64,000 bases of DNA from an uncultured Dehalococcoidia bacterium (GCA_913052475.1 CAJXEJ010000002.1:1-64000), one strand, 5' to 3'; counted from the first letter of the stretch, positions 34,487-44,715 are shown. Translations and numbers: made by a program. The notes: generated from the sequence alone by a model not told the origin.

Positions 34487-36573
34487 TGCTGCGCCGTAGT
34501 TCTGTGAATCGGTCCCTTTTGGTAGTTGTCGGACCAATGATGTGGATCGTCGTGGCCAGTGTCGCTTTGCTATTGATTGCATGTCAGCAAGACGACACTC
34601 TTCCCGTCGAACTGATCACTTCACCCGCACCCTCATCCAGCTCAGCCCCGACCGCATCTGTGACAACCGAGATCACTACCACTGCAGCCCCGGTCGTTGC
34701 ACCAGAACCGATCCCGGCGTCACAGGCTCAGGAATCTCCATCTGCAACCTCCCTACCGGTGTCGAGTGCGATGACACCACAAGCAGAACCAACTGCAACA
34801 CCACGACCACTTTTCGTCCCGGCTCTCCCTGAGCCTGATATTCCTGCGGCACCCGACCGTGACCTTCAAGAACTTGGCCAGCGTCTTATTGCGGGTTACA
34901 CCGAACCGAAAACCGTCTTGCCATCCAATCTGCTAACCGTCGGACAAAAAATCGATTTCTGGGTTTCACGCGACGGCGGTAGCGTTCTCGTCAGCGGTGA
35001 GGTTTCGCATATTTCCGATCATGTCTACTGGGTGTTCGAAAACGGATTCGAGCCAGACCCCGCCGACATTGAAGAGGTGGCGAACAACTTTGAAACCGAC
35101 GTTTGGCCTGCCGTCACTGATGTGTTCGGGCCACCTCTCTCACCCGGTATCGACGGCGATGATCGAATGGTCGTTTTCAACAGTGTTTTGCGAACAGGGG
35201 TTGCAGGTTATTTCTCGGCAGCCGATTCTTATCCACGCGAAATCCGCCCACACTCGAACCAGCGGGAAGCCCTCTACATGTCGGCCAACCGGGTCGATCT
35301 CACAGCTACTGAATATCTCAGCATTGTCGCCCACGAGCTGCAGCATGCGACTCATTTCGCCACCGATAGCAGCGAAGATTCCTGGGTGAACGAAGGATTG
35401 TCCGAGATTGCCGCTGAGATCGCTGGATTCGCAAGATCAGCGACGTCTTCGTTCGTAAAAGCACCCGAGACATCTCTCACAGCGTGGGCGCAGAACATCT
35501 CGATCTCGGCGGCAAACTACGGTGCCGCCAACCTGTTCTTCGCCTTCCTCGCAACTCACTACGGTGGTAACGACATGTTGGCGGCAGTCGCCCAGAATTC
35601 CAAAGACGGCATCGCTTCAATCGATAGTGCGCTCGCCGAGCAGGGCTTCGAGGCGACCGCCAACGATGTCTTTGCCGACTGGCTAGTAGCCAACTATCTG
35701 AGTACTGATGAAGGACCCTACAGCTACGCTAATCACCACGTCCCACCGGTGAGGAACATCTACAAGCGCGCTCCTAACTCACGTACCGGAACCGTACAGT
35801 CTTACGGCTCCGACTACTTCGTGACTTCGAGCGGGTCGGGCAAAATGACCGTAGAGTTCAGCGGAGAAGCTGAAACCTCACTTCTGAACGCTGCTCCCCA
35901 CTCCGGCGACACCTGCTGGTGGTCGAATCAGGGCGACTCGATCGATTCGACTCTCACCGGTAGAGTCGACTTGCGTTCTTTGGATTCAGGCGACACGCCA
36001 ACACTGAAATACTGGGTCAACTACGAAATCGAGGAGTTCTGGGACTACAGCTATGTAATGGTCTCGAACGATGATGGTGCAAACTGGGACATCCTCGATA
36101 CCGAGCGCGCTATCAACTACAACCCGAACGGAAACGCCTACGGAGCAGGCTTAACTGGCACGAGCTTGGGCTGGGTTCAGGACTCCGTCGATCTCTCGGA
36201 ATACACCGGCCAGAAAGTGTTGTTGAGGATTGAGTACATCACCGACGACGCGGTGTTTTCGAAGGGTGCTTGCTTCGACGATTTCGAAATTGCGGAACTC
36301 GACTGGTACGACAACACCTCCGACCATGGAGATTGGATCGCCAACGGATTCGCCCGCGTCACTGAAACCATTCCAACGCAGTATCTGGTCCAGGTTATCC
36401 ACGAAAAGAAAATCGGCGATCCGGTCGTTTATCGAGTTCCGGTCGACGCAAATGCTGTGGGTTCGCTAACGGTTGAAAATGTGGGAGATGACGATCTGGT
36501 TGTTGTCGTAATCAGCGCGGTCACACGTCACTCAACCCTACCTACGGAATACACTGTGCGTATCATCCTGTAA
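34486..36573 (+). CDS. Secreted lipoprotein zinc metallopeptidase (HELQH) with C-terminal immune-inhibitor-A-like beta domain
   Basis: Lipobox LLLIAC, Ser/Thr/Pro/Ala linker, IVAHELQHATHF...WVNEGLSEIAAE (HExxH + downstream Glu), C-terminal WSNQGDSIDSTLTGRVDL...DGANWDIL domain. Overlaps pth stop. Confidence 0.8.
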   Translation: MLRRSSVNRSLLVVVGPMMWIVVASVALLLIACQQDDTLPVELITSPAPSSSSAPTASVTTEITTTAAPVVAPEPIPASQAQESPSATSLPVSSAMTPQAEPTATPRPLFVPALPEPDIPAAPDRDLQELGQRLIAGYTEPKTVLPSNLLTVGQKIDFWVSRDGGSVLVSGEVSHISDHVYWVFENGFEPDPADIEEVANNFETDVWPAVTDVFGPPLSPGIDGDDRMVVFNSVLRTGVAGYFSAADSYPREIRPHSNQREALYMSANRVDLTATEYLSIVAHELQHATHFATDSSEDSWVNEGLSEIAAEIAGFARSATSSFVKAPETSLTAWAQNISISAANYGAANLFFAFLATHYGGNDMLAAVAQNSKDGIASIDSALAEQGFEATANDVFADWLVANYLSTDEGPYSYANHHVPPVRNIYKRAPNSRTGTVQSYGSDYFVTSSGSGKMTVEFSGEAETSLLNAAPHSGDTCWWSNQGDSIDSTLTGRVDLRSLDSGDTPTLKYWVNYEIEEFWDYSYVMVSNDDGANWDILDTERAINYNPNGNAYGAGLTGTSLGWVQDSVDLSEYTGQKVLLRIEYITDDAVFSKGACFDDFEIAELDWYDNTSDHGDWIANGFARVTETIPTQYLVQVIHEKKIGDPVVYRVPVDANAVGSLTVENVGDDDLVVVVISAVTRHSTLPTEYTVRIIL

Positions 36574-36579
36574 ATTCTA

Positions 36580-37725
36580 ATGGATGCGCCATCAGAGCGG
36601 TCAGATCAAACTGGAGAGATCACGATTAGCAAGTTATTCAGTCCTCTCAAAATTCGAGGTGAGACGCTACCGAACCGCGTCGCTTACTCCCCGATGTGCG
36701 AATACACCTGCGATACCGACGGAGTCGCCACCGATTTCCACAAGGTCCATCTCGGCTCAAAGGCGTTGGGTGGCACTGGGCTGGTGATGGCGGAAGCCAC
36801 TGCCGTTCGACCCGACGGAAGGATTTCGCCTAGCTGTCAGGGTCTGTGGAACGATGCTCAGGTCGACGCCCTTCGGCCGATCACGGCTTTCATTTCAAGC
36901 CAGGGTTCCGTGCCTGCTGTTCAGATTGCGCATGCCGGTCGTAAAGCTTCGCACTCGCAGCCGTGGAACGGCTCTCACTATATCACCGAAGATGAAGGTG
37001 GCTGGAAGGTCGTAGCCCCTAGCGCGATCCCTTACGACGAAAATACCGGTATCCCGCACGAACTTTCGAAGCAAGAGATCGCCGATATCACCCAGGCGTT
37101 TGCAGAAGGTGCGGCACGGGCTGTCGATGCCGGGTATCGAGTTATCGAGCTTCATTTTGCACACGGTTATCTCGCATGCGAATTCATGTCGCCACTCTCG
37201 AATCAACGGACCGACGAATACGGCGGTTCGCTCGAAAATCGTTGTCGATTCGCGCTCGAAACTATCGCTGCAGTCCGTGCTTCTATTCCAGAATCGGTGC
37301 CGCTGCTGGCTCGAATTTCCGCGACCGAATACGTCGAGGGTGGCTGGGATCTTGAACAGTCAATTCAACTTTCGAAATGGATGAAAGACGCAGGCGTCGA
37401 CCTCATCGACACTTCCTCTGGCGGAAACTCGCCTGCACAGGTGCTGAAGCCGGTACCGAACTATCAGGTTTCGTTCTCCGCGGAAATCCGTGAGCAGGTC
37501 GGAATAATGACCGGCGCTGTCGGTCTGATCACTGAAGCGGAACAGGCAGAATCGATTCTCGTCGAAGGTCAGGCAGACACGATCTTCATCGGTCGAGAAT
37601 TGATGCGAAATCCGTTCTGGCCGCTCTACGCCCAGGCCCAACTTGATGGCACCGCAAATTGGACCAAACAGTACATCCGCTCCGCCTTCAACGGCACCTA
37701 CAAAGGGCCGGGCGCGCAGGACTAG
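36580..37725 (+). CDS. NADH:flavin oxidoreductase / old yellow enzyme family (YqjM-like)
   Basis: LFSPLKIRGETLPNRVAYSPMCEYTCDTDGVATDFH, QIAHAGRKASHSQPW, HFAHGYLACEFMSPLSNQRTDEYGGSLENRCRF. Confidence 0.94.
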   Translation: MDAPSERSDQTGEITISKLFSPLKIRGETLPNRVAYSPMCEYTCDTDGVATDFHKVHLGSKALGGTGLVMAEATAVRPDGRISPSCQGLWNDAQVDALRPITAFISSQGSVPAVQIAHAGRKASHSQPWNGSHYITEDEGGWKVVAPSAIPYDENTGIPHELSKQEIADITQAFAEGAARAVDAGYRVIELHFAHGYLACEFMSPLSNQRTDEYGGSLENRCRFALETIAAVRASIPESVPLLARISATEYVEGGWDLEQSIQLSKWMKDAGVDLIDTSSGGNSPAQVLKPVPNYQVSFSAEIREQVGIMTGAVGLITEAEQAESILVEGQADTIFIGRELMRNPFWPLYAQAQLDGTANWTKQYIRSAFNGTYKGPGAQD

Positions 37726-37729
37726 AGTC

Positions 37730-38992
37730 CTACGGCGCTTCAATGCAATCCCAGCCGGTGTAGGGCACGAGCACTTCGGGGATGATGACTGAACCGTCTT
37801 CCTGAAGGCCGTTTTCGATTACGGCTATCCACGTCCGCGACATACCAAGCGCTGATCCATTCAACGTGTGCGGTAGTCGAGTCGATGCGCCAACCTCGGG
37901 GCGGTAACGAGTACCATTCCGGCGAGATTGAAAATCCGTACATGTCGAGATTGAACTGACCTCAAGCCATTCGGCTGAACCCGGTGACCAAACCTCGATA
38001 TCGTAGGTTTTAGCTGACTGGAAACCTATGTCACCTGTGCAAAGTTTCAGCACCCGATAGGTAAAGTCGAGTCGTTCGCATATCGACGTCGCGTGCTCGA
38101 CCATTTCTTCGAGGGATGCTTCTGATTCTTCAGGCTCAACGTAGCGGAACATCTCTACTTTCTCGAACTGGTGAACCCGTTTGATTCCGCGTACATCACG
38201 ACCGGCTGCAGTATGTTCTTTACGGAAGCTCGGAGTTCGCGCCACGTACTTCAATGGCAGCACATCGGGATCGATAATTTGCCCCTGGTGTAGAGCGTTC
38301 AGAGCTACTTCAGCCGTCGGAATTAACCAGAGATCGGTCTCATCGTCGTGGTACAAATTGTCCTTGAATTTCGGCAGGTTCCCCGATCCGAGCATTGTTT
38401 CGGGTTTGACCAGTAGCGGCGGATCGATTTCCGTATAACCGTGTTCTTCAGTCAATACATCCAACATGTAAGCCGAGAGGGCACGTTGCAGTCTGGCACC
38501 TTTGCTCTTCAACACATAGAACCGTGAACCAGACATGCTGGCACTTGCTTCGATATCCAAAATCCCGAGCGCGGGTGCCACGTCCCAATGAGCATTGCCA
38601 TGCGTCTCGGTCAGACCATCCGAGGTACGAACCACCACATTCGATTCTTCATCAAGTCCGTCTGGAACATCGTCCAAAGGCGTGTTCGGAATCGGCAACA
38701 GCGTGGCATTCAATTCCTCAAGTACCGTTGCTAATTCAGCTTCTACCGTCTTGATTCGATCGCCCGTCTCGCGCATCTCAGCGATCTCTTCAGGTGTCGG
38801 CTTTCGCTTCTCGTCGCCGATCGCTTTGCTCACCTTGTTGCGGTTGGCTCGGTCGGCGTCGGCGTCCTGAATAAGCTGCTTCCTGCGAAAGTCGAGTTCA
38901 AGAATCCTGTCGATCGGCGGATCTTCACCACGACGAACCAACGCAGCTCGGAATATCTCGGGGTCTCGGACTATCTGTTCCAGTGAAAGCAT
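37730..38992 (-). CDS. serS: Seryl-tRNA synthetase
   Basis: LIPTAEVALNALHQGQIID, FRKEHTAAGRDVRGIKRVHQFEKVEMF, NGSALGMSRTWIAVIEN. Confidence 0.95.
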   Translation of the reverse strand: MLSLEQIVRDPEIFRAALVRRGEDPPIDRILELDFRRKQLIQDADADRANRNKVSKAIGDEKRKPTPEEIAEMRETGDRIKTVEAELATVLEELNATLLPIPNTPLDDVPDGLDEESNVVVRTSDGLTETHGNAHWDVAPALGILDIEASASMSGSRFYVLKSKGARLQRALSAYMLDVLTEEHGYTEIDPPLLVKPETMLGSGNLPKFKDNLYHDDETDLWLIPTAEVALNALHQGQIIDPDVLPLKYVARTPSFRKEHTAAGRDVRGIKRVHQFEKVEMFRYVEPEESEASLEEMVEHATSICERLDFTYRVLKLCTGDIGFQSAKTYDIEVWSPGSAEWLEVSSISTCTDFQSRRNGTRYRPEVGASTRLPHTLNGSALGMSRTWIAVIENGLQEDGSVIIPEVLVPYTGWDCIEAP

Positions 38993-39042
38993 TTTTTACT
39001 CTAGGTATTTTCAAACCATCGAAGCAGGTGCTGTCGATTAGA

Positions 39043-40611
39043 TCACATGCTGCGCATCGCAGGGAATAGCAAGATTTCTCGGATCGACTCTTCGCCCGCA
39101 ATCAGCATCGCCAACCTATCGATCCCAAGACCGACTCCGCCCGTCGGCGGCATGCCATGTTCGATCGCAACAAGGAAATCTTCGTCCAATCGATCAGCTT
39201 GATCGTCACCGAATTCTAACCGCATCTTTTCCTGCTGCTCGAACCGAGTTCGCTGGTCGACCGGATCGTTCAACTCAGTAAATGCGTTGCAGAGTTCGGT
39301 GCCCATCACAAAGCCCTCGAATCGCTCAACGATTCCGTCGGAATTGAGTTTGTGCTTGGCGAGTGGTGACATCTCGACCGGGTAGTCGACAAGGAAGTGC
39401 GGCTGAATCAGGTTTGGCTCAACCTCTGAAGAAATCACCTTGTCTAGCAAACGCCCCCACGCCGAACCTGCTTCAACATGAATACCTCGGTCTCGCATCG
39501 CATCCGAAAGTAACTCCGCATCCCGAACCTCGACAAAGTCGATCCCAGTTTGCTTCACAATCTCCTCACGAAGATCGAGCCGAGGCCAGGGTGGCGTCAG
39601 GTCAATCTCTGGTCGAACACCCTCAATCGCAGGAAGCACCATCGATCCAGTTGTTTCTTTGGCAATAAAGGAAACCATGTTTTCGACCATCGCCATCACA
39701 TCGTTGTAGTCGGCATAAGCCTGGTAACTCTCGATTGTGGTGAACTCGGGATTGTGGTCGTGGTCGAGTCCTTCGTTGCGGAACAGCCGGCCGATCTCGA
39801 ACACACGCTCGATACCACCAACGATCAGTTTCTTCAGATAGAGCTCGGTGGCGATTCGCAAATACAAGTCACGATCGAGTTGGTTGTGGTGCGTCTCAAA
39901 CGGGGTCGCTTGCGCGCCCGCAGCGACCGGTACGAGGATCGGTGTTTCGACTTCGATAAAACCCTCGCCGTGCATGAAATCCCTCATCGCCTTGACAACA
40001 CTCGACCTAAGCAGAGCGTTCTTCATAGCGTTTTCGTTCGAAATCAGGTCGAGATATCGCTGGCGGAATCGAATTTCCTGATCCTGTAATCCGTGCCACT
40101 TATCGGGAAGGGGTCGCATAGCTTTCGTGAGCACAGTCACCTGCTGGACTTCGACGCTGACCTCACCACGCCGGGTACGAATCACTGAACCTTCAACACC
40201 GATGATGTCGCCGATATCCAACAGATTTACGATCTCGTAGGCGTCATCACCCATCGTGTTTTGACGGGCGAACGCCTGAATCGAACCATGCCCGTCCTTA
40301 AGGTCGATAAACGCGGCCTTGCCCATTCCGCGCCGTGCCATCACCCGACCCGCAATGCGAACCGTCTCGGTGCGGGGATGCTCGACATCGTCACCAACAC
40401 CACTGCTTGCCATTATCTCGGCGTACTCGAACAACTTCGTGGCTTCAACCAAAGTATGAGTTCGGTCGTAACGGGGAGGGTACGGGTCGAGTCCCTTTGC
40501 TCGGATCTGAGCCGTCTTAGCGAGGCGATCCTCGATGAGCTTTTGTTCACCTGCCGCCGACTCCGCTTCGTTGGCGGGATTCGACTGTTCTTGTTGATCT
40601 TGGTTGGTCAT
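39043..40611 (-). CDS. lysS: Lysyl-tRNA synthetase (class II)
   Basis: FRQRYLDLI, EVETPILVPVAAGAQATPFETHHNQLDRDLYLRIATELYLKKLIVGG, GVGLGIDRLAMLI. ORF opens at 40674. Confidence 0.95.
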   Translation of the reverse strand: MTNQDQQEQSNPANEAESAAGEQKLIEDRLAKTAQIRAKGLDPYPPRYDRTHTLVEATKLFEYAEIMASSGVGDDVEHPRTETVRIAGRVMARRGMGKAAFIDLKDGHGSIQAFARQNTMGDDAYEIVNLLDIGDIIGVEGSVIRTRRGEVSVEVQQVTVLTKAMRPLPDKWHGLQDQEIRFRQRYLDLISNENAMKNALLRSSVVKAMRDFMHGEGFIEVETPILVPVAAGAQATPFETHHNQLDRDLYLRIATELYLKKLIVGGIERVFEIGRLFRNEGLDHDHNPEFTTIESYQAYADYNDVMAMVENMVSFIAKETTGSMVLPAIEGVRPEIDLTPPWPRLDLREEIVKQTGIDFVEVRDAELLSDAMRDRGIHVEAGSAWGRLLDKVISSEVEPNLIQPHFLVDYPVEMSPLAKHKLNSDGIVERFEGFVMGTELCNAFTELNDPVDQRTRFEQQEKMRLEFGDDQADRLDEDFLVAIEHGMPPTGGVGLGIDRLAMLIAGEESIREILLFPAMRSM

Positions 40612-40715
40612 ATTTTCCGGCGCAGGCAGAACCTGCGTTAGTCCAATTCGTGCGCTGCCCCATCGACATGGCAATTCATTCTAAGGCAGCGCTCCAGTGA
40701 ATTCAGCAAGTTAAA

Positions 40716-40756
40716 AGTCCTCTCCATAAAGGGAGGGATTTAGGTGAGGGGGAATG
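40716..40756 (+). repeat. Intergenic repeat family A (cctctcc..ggaggatttaggtgaggggg)
   Basis: gtcctctccataaagggagggatttaggtgaggggga; inverted partner at 40804-40844. Confidence 0.65.
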
Positions 40757-40803
40757 AAAGTGCTAGGCGGTGACGAATAATTGTTCCGTGATACGGACCG
40801 CGT

Positions 40804-40844
40804 GCCCCCGCAACCTAACCTCCTCCTCTGGGGGGAAGGAAAGA
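40804..40844 (-). repeat. Intergenic repeat family A, inverted copy
   Basis: tgcccccgcaacctaacctcctcctctggggggaagg; reverse complement matches the family A layout. Confidence 0.55.
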
Positions 40845-40966
40845 AGCACCCGTCTAGACCTTCGAGCAGCACCGCTTCCGTGTAAAACGGTGAAAACCGG
40901 TAACGATTCACGATGGTTAAGAATCCGGCGCGCCGTGAATAATCGGTTCCGTCCCGTAATTTTTTC

Positions 40967-41596
40967 ATGGGAAAATCGGGGGTTCAAGTGCGGATCGAAA
41001 GTGCGATGAGCGACAAACGCAGGGGGGTGTCCGAGACGTCTTTTCGGCGAACTTCCGGTTCTAAAGCGAGCGGAAGCTCTCTTCGTCCGACGACCTCCAA
41101 AGTGAGATCAGCGATTTTCTCGATGCTCGGCCCAGGCGGAGTAAGTGGGCTCCGGGTGCTCGACATCTATGCCGGAACCGGTGCTCTCGGGGTTGAAGCT
41201 CTCCAACGCGGTGCAGAAAACGCCGTGTTCATCGAGCAAAACGGGCGTCGCTGCGACGATTTAAAAAAAGTTCTGGAACGACACAAGTTGGCAATGCAAG
41301 GCTCAGTTCAAAAAGGAAACGCACTCAGCGCAGTTGGAAGACTGAAAGGTGAGTTCGACCTGATTTTCGCAGACCCTCCATACGACCTTGTGGAGTTCGA
41401 AGCGTTATTCGAACGAATAAACAACGCCGGGCTTATTGCACCCGACGCTATCGCATTTCTCGAACACTCGAAGATGACTGAGCTACCTGATTCTCTTCCG
41501 GGGTTCGCGCTATCCACCCACCGGCTCTACGGCGACACGGCAGTTTCGGTCTACAAATCTCAATCTGAATCAACAACACAGACGGGGGGTGAATAG
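40967..41596 (+). CDS. rsmD: 16S rRNA (guanine966-N2)-methyltransferase
   Basis: RPTTSKVRSAIFSML, VLDIYAGTGALGVEALQRGA, LIFADPPY. Confidence 0.93.
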   Translation: MGKSGVQVRIESAMSDKRRGVSETSFRRTSGSKASGSSLRPTTSKVRSAIFSMLGPGGVSGLRVLDIYAGTGALGVEALQRGAENAVFIEQNGRRCDDLKKVLERHKLAMQGSVQKGNALSAVGRLKGEFDLIFADPPYDLVEFEALFERINNAGLIAPDAIAFLEHSKMTELPDSLPGFALSTHRLYGDTAVSVYKSQSESTTQTGGE

Positions 41597-42085
41597 ATGG
41601 CGCGAGCGATTTACCCCGGCACTTTCGATCCGGTAACCAACGGCCACGTAGATATTGTCGAAAGAGCATCACACACCGTCGATCATCTGACGGTTGGAGT
41701 TGTCAAGGATTCGCTGAAACGAACAATGTTCAACGTCGATGAACGAATAATAATGTTCGCCGATGCGGTGGCACATCTCGCCAACGTTGAAGTGAAACCG
41801 TACTCAGGCCTAACGATCAACGCTGCACGTGAATTCGGAGCGACGATGATTGTCCGTGGACTTCGGATCACGAGCGATTTTGAGTACGAAAGTGAAATGG
41901 CACTAATGAACCGCAGGATGGCTGAAGACATCGAAACTATTTGTCTCTTCAGCGCTCTGGAATACCAGATCTTGAGTTCATCAAGAGTGAAGGAAGTGGC
42001 AGCATTTGGCGCTGATGTGTCGGATCTGGTCCCACCAAACGTTTGGAAACCTCTGGTTGAGAGGCTTGCCAAACAGAAAACATAG
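41597..42085 (+). CDS. coaD: Pantetheine-phosphate adenylyltransferase
   Basis: MARAIYPGTFDPVTNGHVDIVERA, MIVRGLRITSDFEYESEMALMNR, YQILSSSRVKEVAAFGADVSDLVP. Confidence 0.96.
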   Translation: MARAIYPGTFDPVTNGHVDIVERASHTVDHLTVGVVKDSLKRTMFNVDERIIMFADAVAHLANVEVKPYSGLTINAAREFGATMIVRGLRITSDFEYESEMALMNRRMAEDIETICLFSALEYQILSSSRVKEVAAFGADVSDLVPPNVWKPLVERLAKQKT

Positions 42086-42130
42086 TAAGCAACAGTTAGC
42101 ACGCGTAAGTCGACACGCAAGGAGGCAGAA

Positions 42131-42724
42131 ATGACACTTATGTCGCAACTCGAAGACCTGAAGGCGATGATCGTCAAAGGTCGAGTACCCGGAACAGCAC
42201 GCTCGCTCGTGAACCTGGAAAAAATTACATCCGCCATCAACGAAATGAAGGAAGAGATGCCGACCCAGATGAACGAAGCAGAAGGCGTTGTTCGCCAGAA
42301 GGACGCAATCATCAAGCAGGCAGAACTCGAAGCACGCCGCATTCGCGCCTACGCCGATGAGGAAGCCACGACGATTCGTCAGTTGGCAGAAGAGCAGTCG
42401 AACACACTGCTCACGACTTCTCAGGAAGAAGCCCAAAAGATGATTCAGGAAACTGAGATCACCCGGATGGCCAACGAACAAGCAACCGAGATCGAAACCG
42501 ACGCACAAACTCTCGCTGGCAAGTTGATAGACGATGCCGAGAGCAAAGTTAACGGAATCTTGAACGAGGCCGAGACTTCAGCCGAGTCACGACGCAAGGG
42601 CGCAGATAACTACGCTCGCGAAGTGCTGTTCACGCTTGAAGAACGAGTCGCCGACACGCTAGGTCAGGTACGAGGCGGAATCGACCTCCTCGACGCTCGC
42701 CCCACAGCCAACGTTGCCGACTAA
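42131..42724 (+). CDS. Coiled-coil protein (DivIVA / ATP synthase B-subunit-like)
   Basis: Long Glu/Ala/Gln-rich helical ORF following coaD. Confidence 0.6.
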   Translation: MTLMSQLEDLKAMIVKGRVPGTARSLVNLEKITSAINEMKEEMPTQMNEAEGVVRQKDAIIKQAELEARRIRAYADEEATTIRQLAEEQSNTLLTTSQEEAQKMIQETEITRMANEQATEIETDAQTLAGKLIDDAESKVNGILNEAETSAESRRKGADNYAREVLFTLEERVADTLGQVRGGIDLLDARPTANVAD

Positions 42725-42760
42725 ATTTTGTTCGTGAATCGCAACAGCCTGAATCCATAA

Positions 42761-42791
42761 ATGTCATCCTAAGCCAGTCGAAGGACGACAG
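42761..42791. repeat. Intergenic repeat family B (catcctgagc..gtcgaagg)
   Basis: atgtcatcctaagccagtcgaaggacgacag. Confidence 0.6.
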
Positions 42792-42972
42792 GTAAGGTGT
42801 GTCTCAAGCGAAGTCGACATCTGACCTTAGAGTTCCCTGCGAAACTCACGTAATACCCAAGTGTAAAAGCACACCCGGTACTAACAAAAGATTCAACAAC
42901 ACAGCCCTGTGCTCCCTCTCAAAAAAGCGACGCAGGGCTGCGCTGTTCCCGAATCTGTGACCGCACCAGCAA

Positions 42973-43029
42973 CATCATCCTGAGCTCCGTCGTAGGGTCA
43001 GCGGGCACACTGATTCAACTTCAGGATGG
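42973..43029. repeat. Intergenic repeat family B with terminal inverted repeat
   Basis: catcatcctgagctccgtcgtaggg ... cttcaggatgg. Confidence 0.6.
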
Positions 43030-43040
43030 CGGTTAGGTAT

Positions 43041-43440
43041 TCACCTCGCCAACTCAAACACGGCGAATTTCTGCAGTCGATCGTTCCCGCCAATCTCGGT
43101 GATATAGAGTGACTCTTCGTCGTCGATGTACACACCGTGCGGCGACTTCGTGAAGTGTCCGGCGCCTTCTCCCCCTTCTCACCCCACCGACCAACATGCC
43201 ATCCAGCGTGCGTGTCTCGATAACTGCGCCAGCTTGATCAAACACCCGTATGTGGCCGGTGGCGGGAGTGATGCCGTTGAACGTTCCATCGGCTTTGGGA
43301 TCCCGCACAACCGAATAAATCCGACCCTGAGAATCGCCAGCAACGTCGGCAGCGACACCGTTTACGGGTTCCTGCGGAAGCTGTTCAATGTGTCCCCAAC
43401 ACCCCATTGCTTCGCCATTGCTGTCACTCTTTCCATGCTC
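43041..43440 (-). pseudogene. NHL-repeat protein remnant, frameshifted
   Basis: PVNGVAADVAGDSQGRIYSVVRDPKADGTFNGITPATGHIRVFDQAGAVIETRTLDGMLVGG then, after a frameshift, GAGHFTKSPHGVYIDDEESLYITEIGGNDRLQKFAVFELAR*. Confidence 0.75.
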
Positions 43441-43553
43441 GGTCGTGAGTCTCTTAATACTGTACGTCGAACTTTCGCTGTCGCGACCGTGCGGCGGCGG
43501 GAGTATAGACCTGCAGGAGATATCTTGAATCCAGTTCGGGATGACACACCTTG

Positions 43554-43595
43554 AAGTCCTCTCCATTGGGGAGAGGATTTAGGCATGTGCTGAGG
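43554..43595 (+). repeat. Intergenic repeat family A
   Basis: gaagtcctctccattggggagaggatttaggcatgtgctgagg. Confidence 0.65.
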
Positions 43596-43657
43596 TATTC
43601 GAAGTGTGAGGGGAATAACGGAGAATAAATAAGGAGAATAAGTCACGGCTTAGGCGC

Positions 43658-44611
43658 CTAAACCAAACCCTCAGCCCAGTCGCCCGAAAGCACCGTTTCG
43701 AACATTTCGGCATGCTGGTCGCTCCAGCCGAATCGGTTGACGAGGTTGAGACGGTATATCAGCTCCAACGTGCTCAATCGAGCCGACAACGCATCATCGC
43801 TCAGATCACTCTGGCACAGATCTACGAACGGTTTCATTAACGCGATATCGAGCGGCTCTTCGTACGTCGCTTCGAGCTGCTCTGGCACGAAATTCCACGG
43901 ATATCGCCAGAAGCGCAACAGCATGTCTAGCTCGTAGTCGGCAGGTGCAAGAGCCATTCGATCGAAGTCAAGAATACCGGTGAGCCCACCATCGTTGTCG
44001 ACCAAAATATTTCCGAACCAGAGATCACCGTGGCACAAAACCCGAGGTCGATCCTCCAGAGCCTCTGCCCACTGCGCAAAAGCACTTTGCGAGGATGTAA
44101 GCACCCTGCCGGGCACGATGGCGTCTACCGCCCGTAGAGCGCGGTTAAATGACTGCCGGATGTGCTGTGACCAGTTTGCTGTTTCAGCGTGCAGCATAGA
44201 TTCATCAGGCTCGAATTTCTGCATGTGCGCGAGCGCAGTTACCAACTGGCTCGTCAGCTTGCTACGGCCTACCTGATCCAGATCCGGCCAGACGTTGTAC
44301 CCACTCGATCCTTCGAGTCGCTTGAGGATCACCCACGCCCGACCCTCGAGCGCACCGGTCTCTAGCACTTTAGGCGTGGCTACGTCGGGTATCTTCATCT
44401 GGCTAACAGCGAGTTCGTGGCTGAAGCGTTCAGAACGCCCAACCTCGGGATCAATCTTGATTACAGTTTCGTTGCCGATAAACACCCACGTGCCATACCC
44501 GAAACCGTAATCGACAGTGCTACCGAGTTTGTTGGCAGCCCATTCACGAACACGACCCAGCGCGGCGTGATCATCTTTCTCGTAATTTCGATCCCATGGA
44601 TTAATCAGCAT
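43658..44611 (-). CDS. Aminoglycoside phosphotransferase-like (APH) family kinase
   Basis: FIGNETVIKIDPEVG, VLCHGDLWFGNILVDNDGGLTGILDFDRMALAP. Confidence 0.88.
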   Translation of the reverse strand: MLINPWDRNYEKDDHAALGRVREWAANKLGSTVDYGFGYGTWVFIGNETVIKIDPEVGRSERFSHELAVSQMKIPDVATPKVLETGALEGRAWVILKRLEGSSGYNVWPDLDQVGRSKLTSQLVTALAHMQKFEPDESMLHAETANWSQHIRQSFNRALRAVDAIVPGRVLTSSQSAFAQWAEALEDRPRVLCHGDLWFGNILVDNDGGLTGILDFDRMALAPADYELDMLLRFWRYPWNFVPEQLEATYEEPLDIALMKPFVDLCQSDLSDDALSARLSTLELIYRLNLVNRFGWSDQHAEMFETVLSGDWAEGLV

Positions 44612-44658
44612 AACGAGCTACAAGTGTAGCCATGCATCGGTGGTTGTGTGGCAGAATC

Positions 44659-44702
44659 GGCCTCCTCTCCCCAAGGAGAGGATTGAGGTGAAGGAGAAGG
44701 AG
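44659..44702 (+). repeat. Intergenic repeat family A
   Basis: gcctcctctccccaaggagaggattgaggtgaaggagaagga. Confidence 0.65.
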
Positions 44703-44715
44703 GAACAACCTCTAT

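Noticed and set aside
38993-39042. T-box riboswitch ahead of serS
   Set aside because: The gap to the next gene is too short and no T-box consensus was seen; the same applies upstream of tyrS and lysS.
40711-40987. Two minus-strand ORFs between lysS and rsmD
   Set aside because: They translate the inverted family A repeat pair rather than a gene.
41683-42342. 219-aa antisense ORF over coaD and coiled-coil gene
   Set aside because: Spans two + strand genes; Ser-rich shadow composition.
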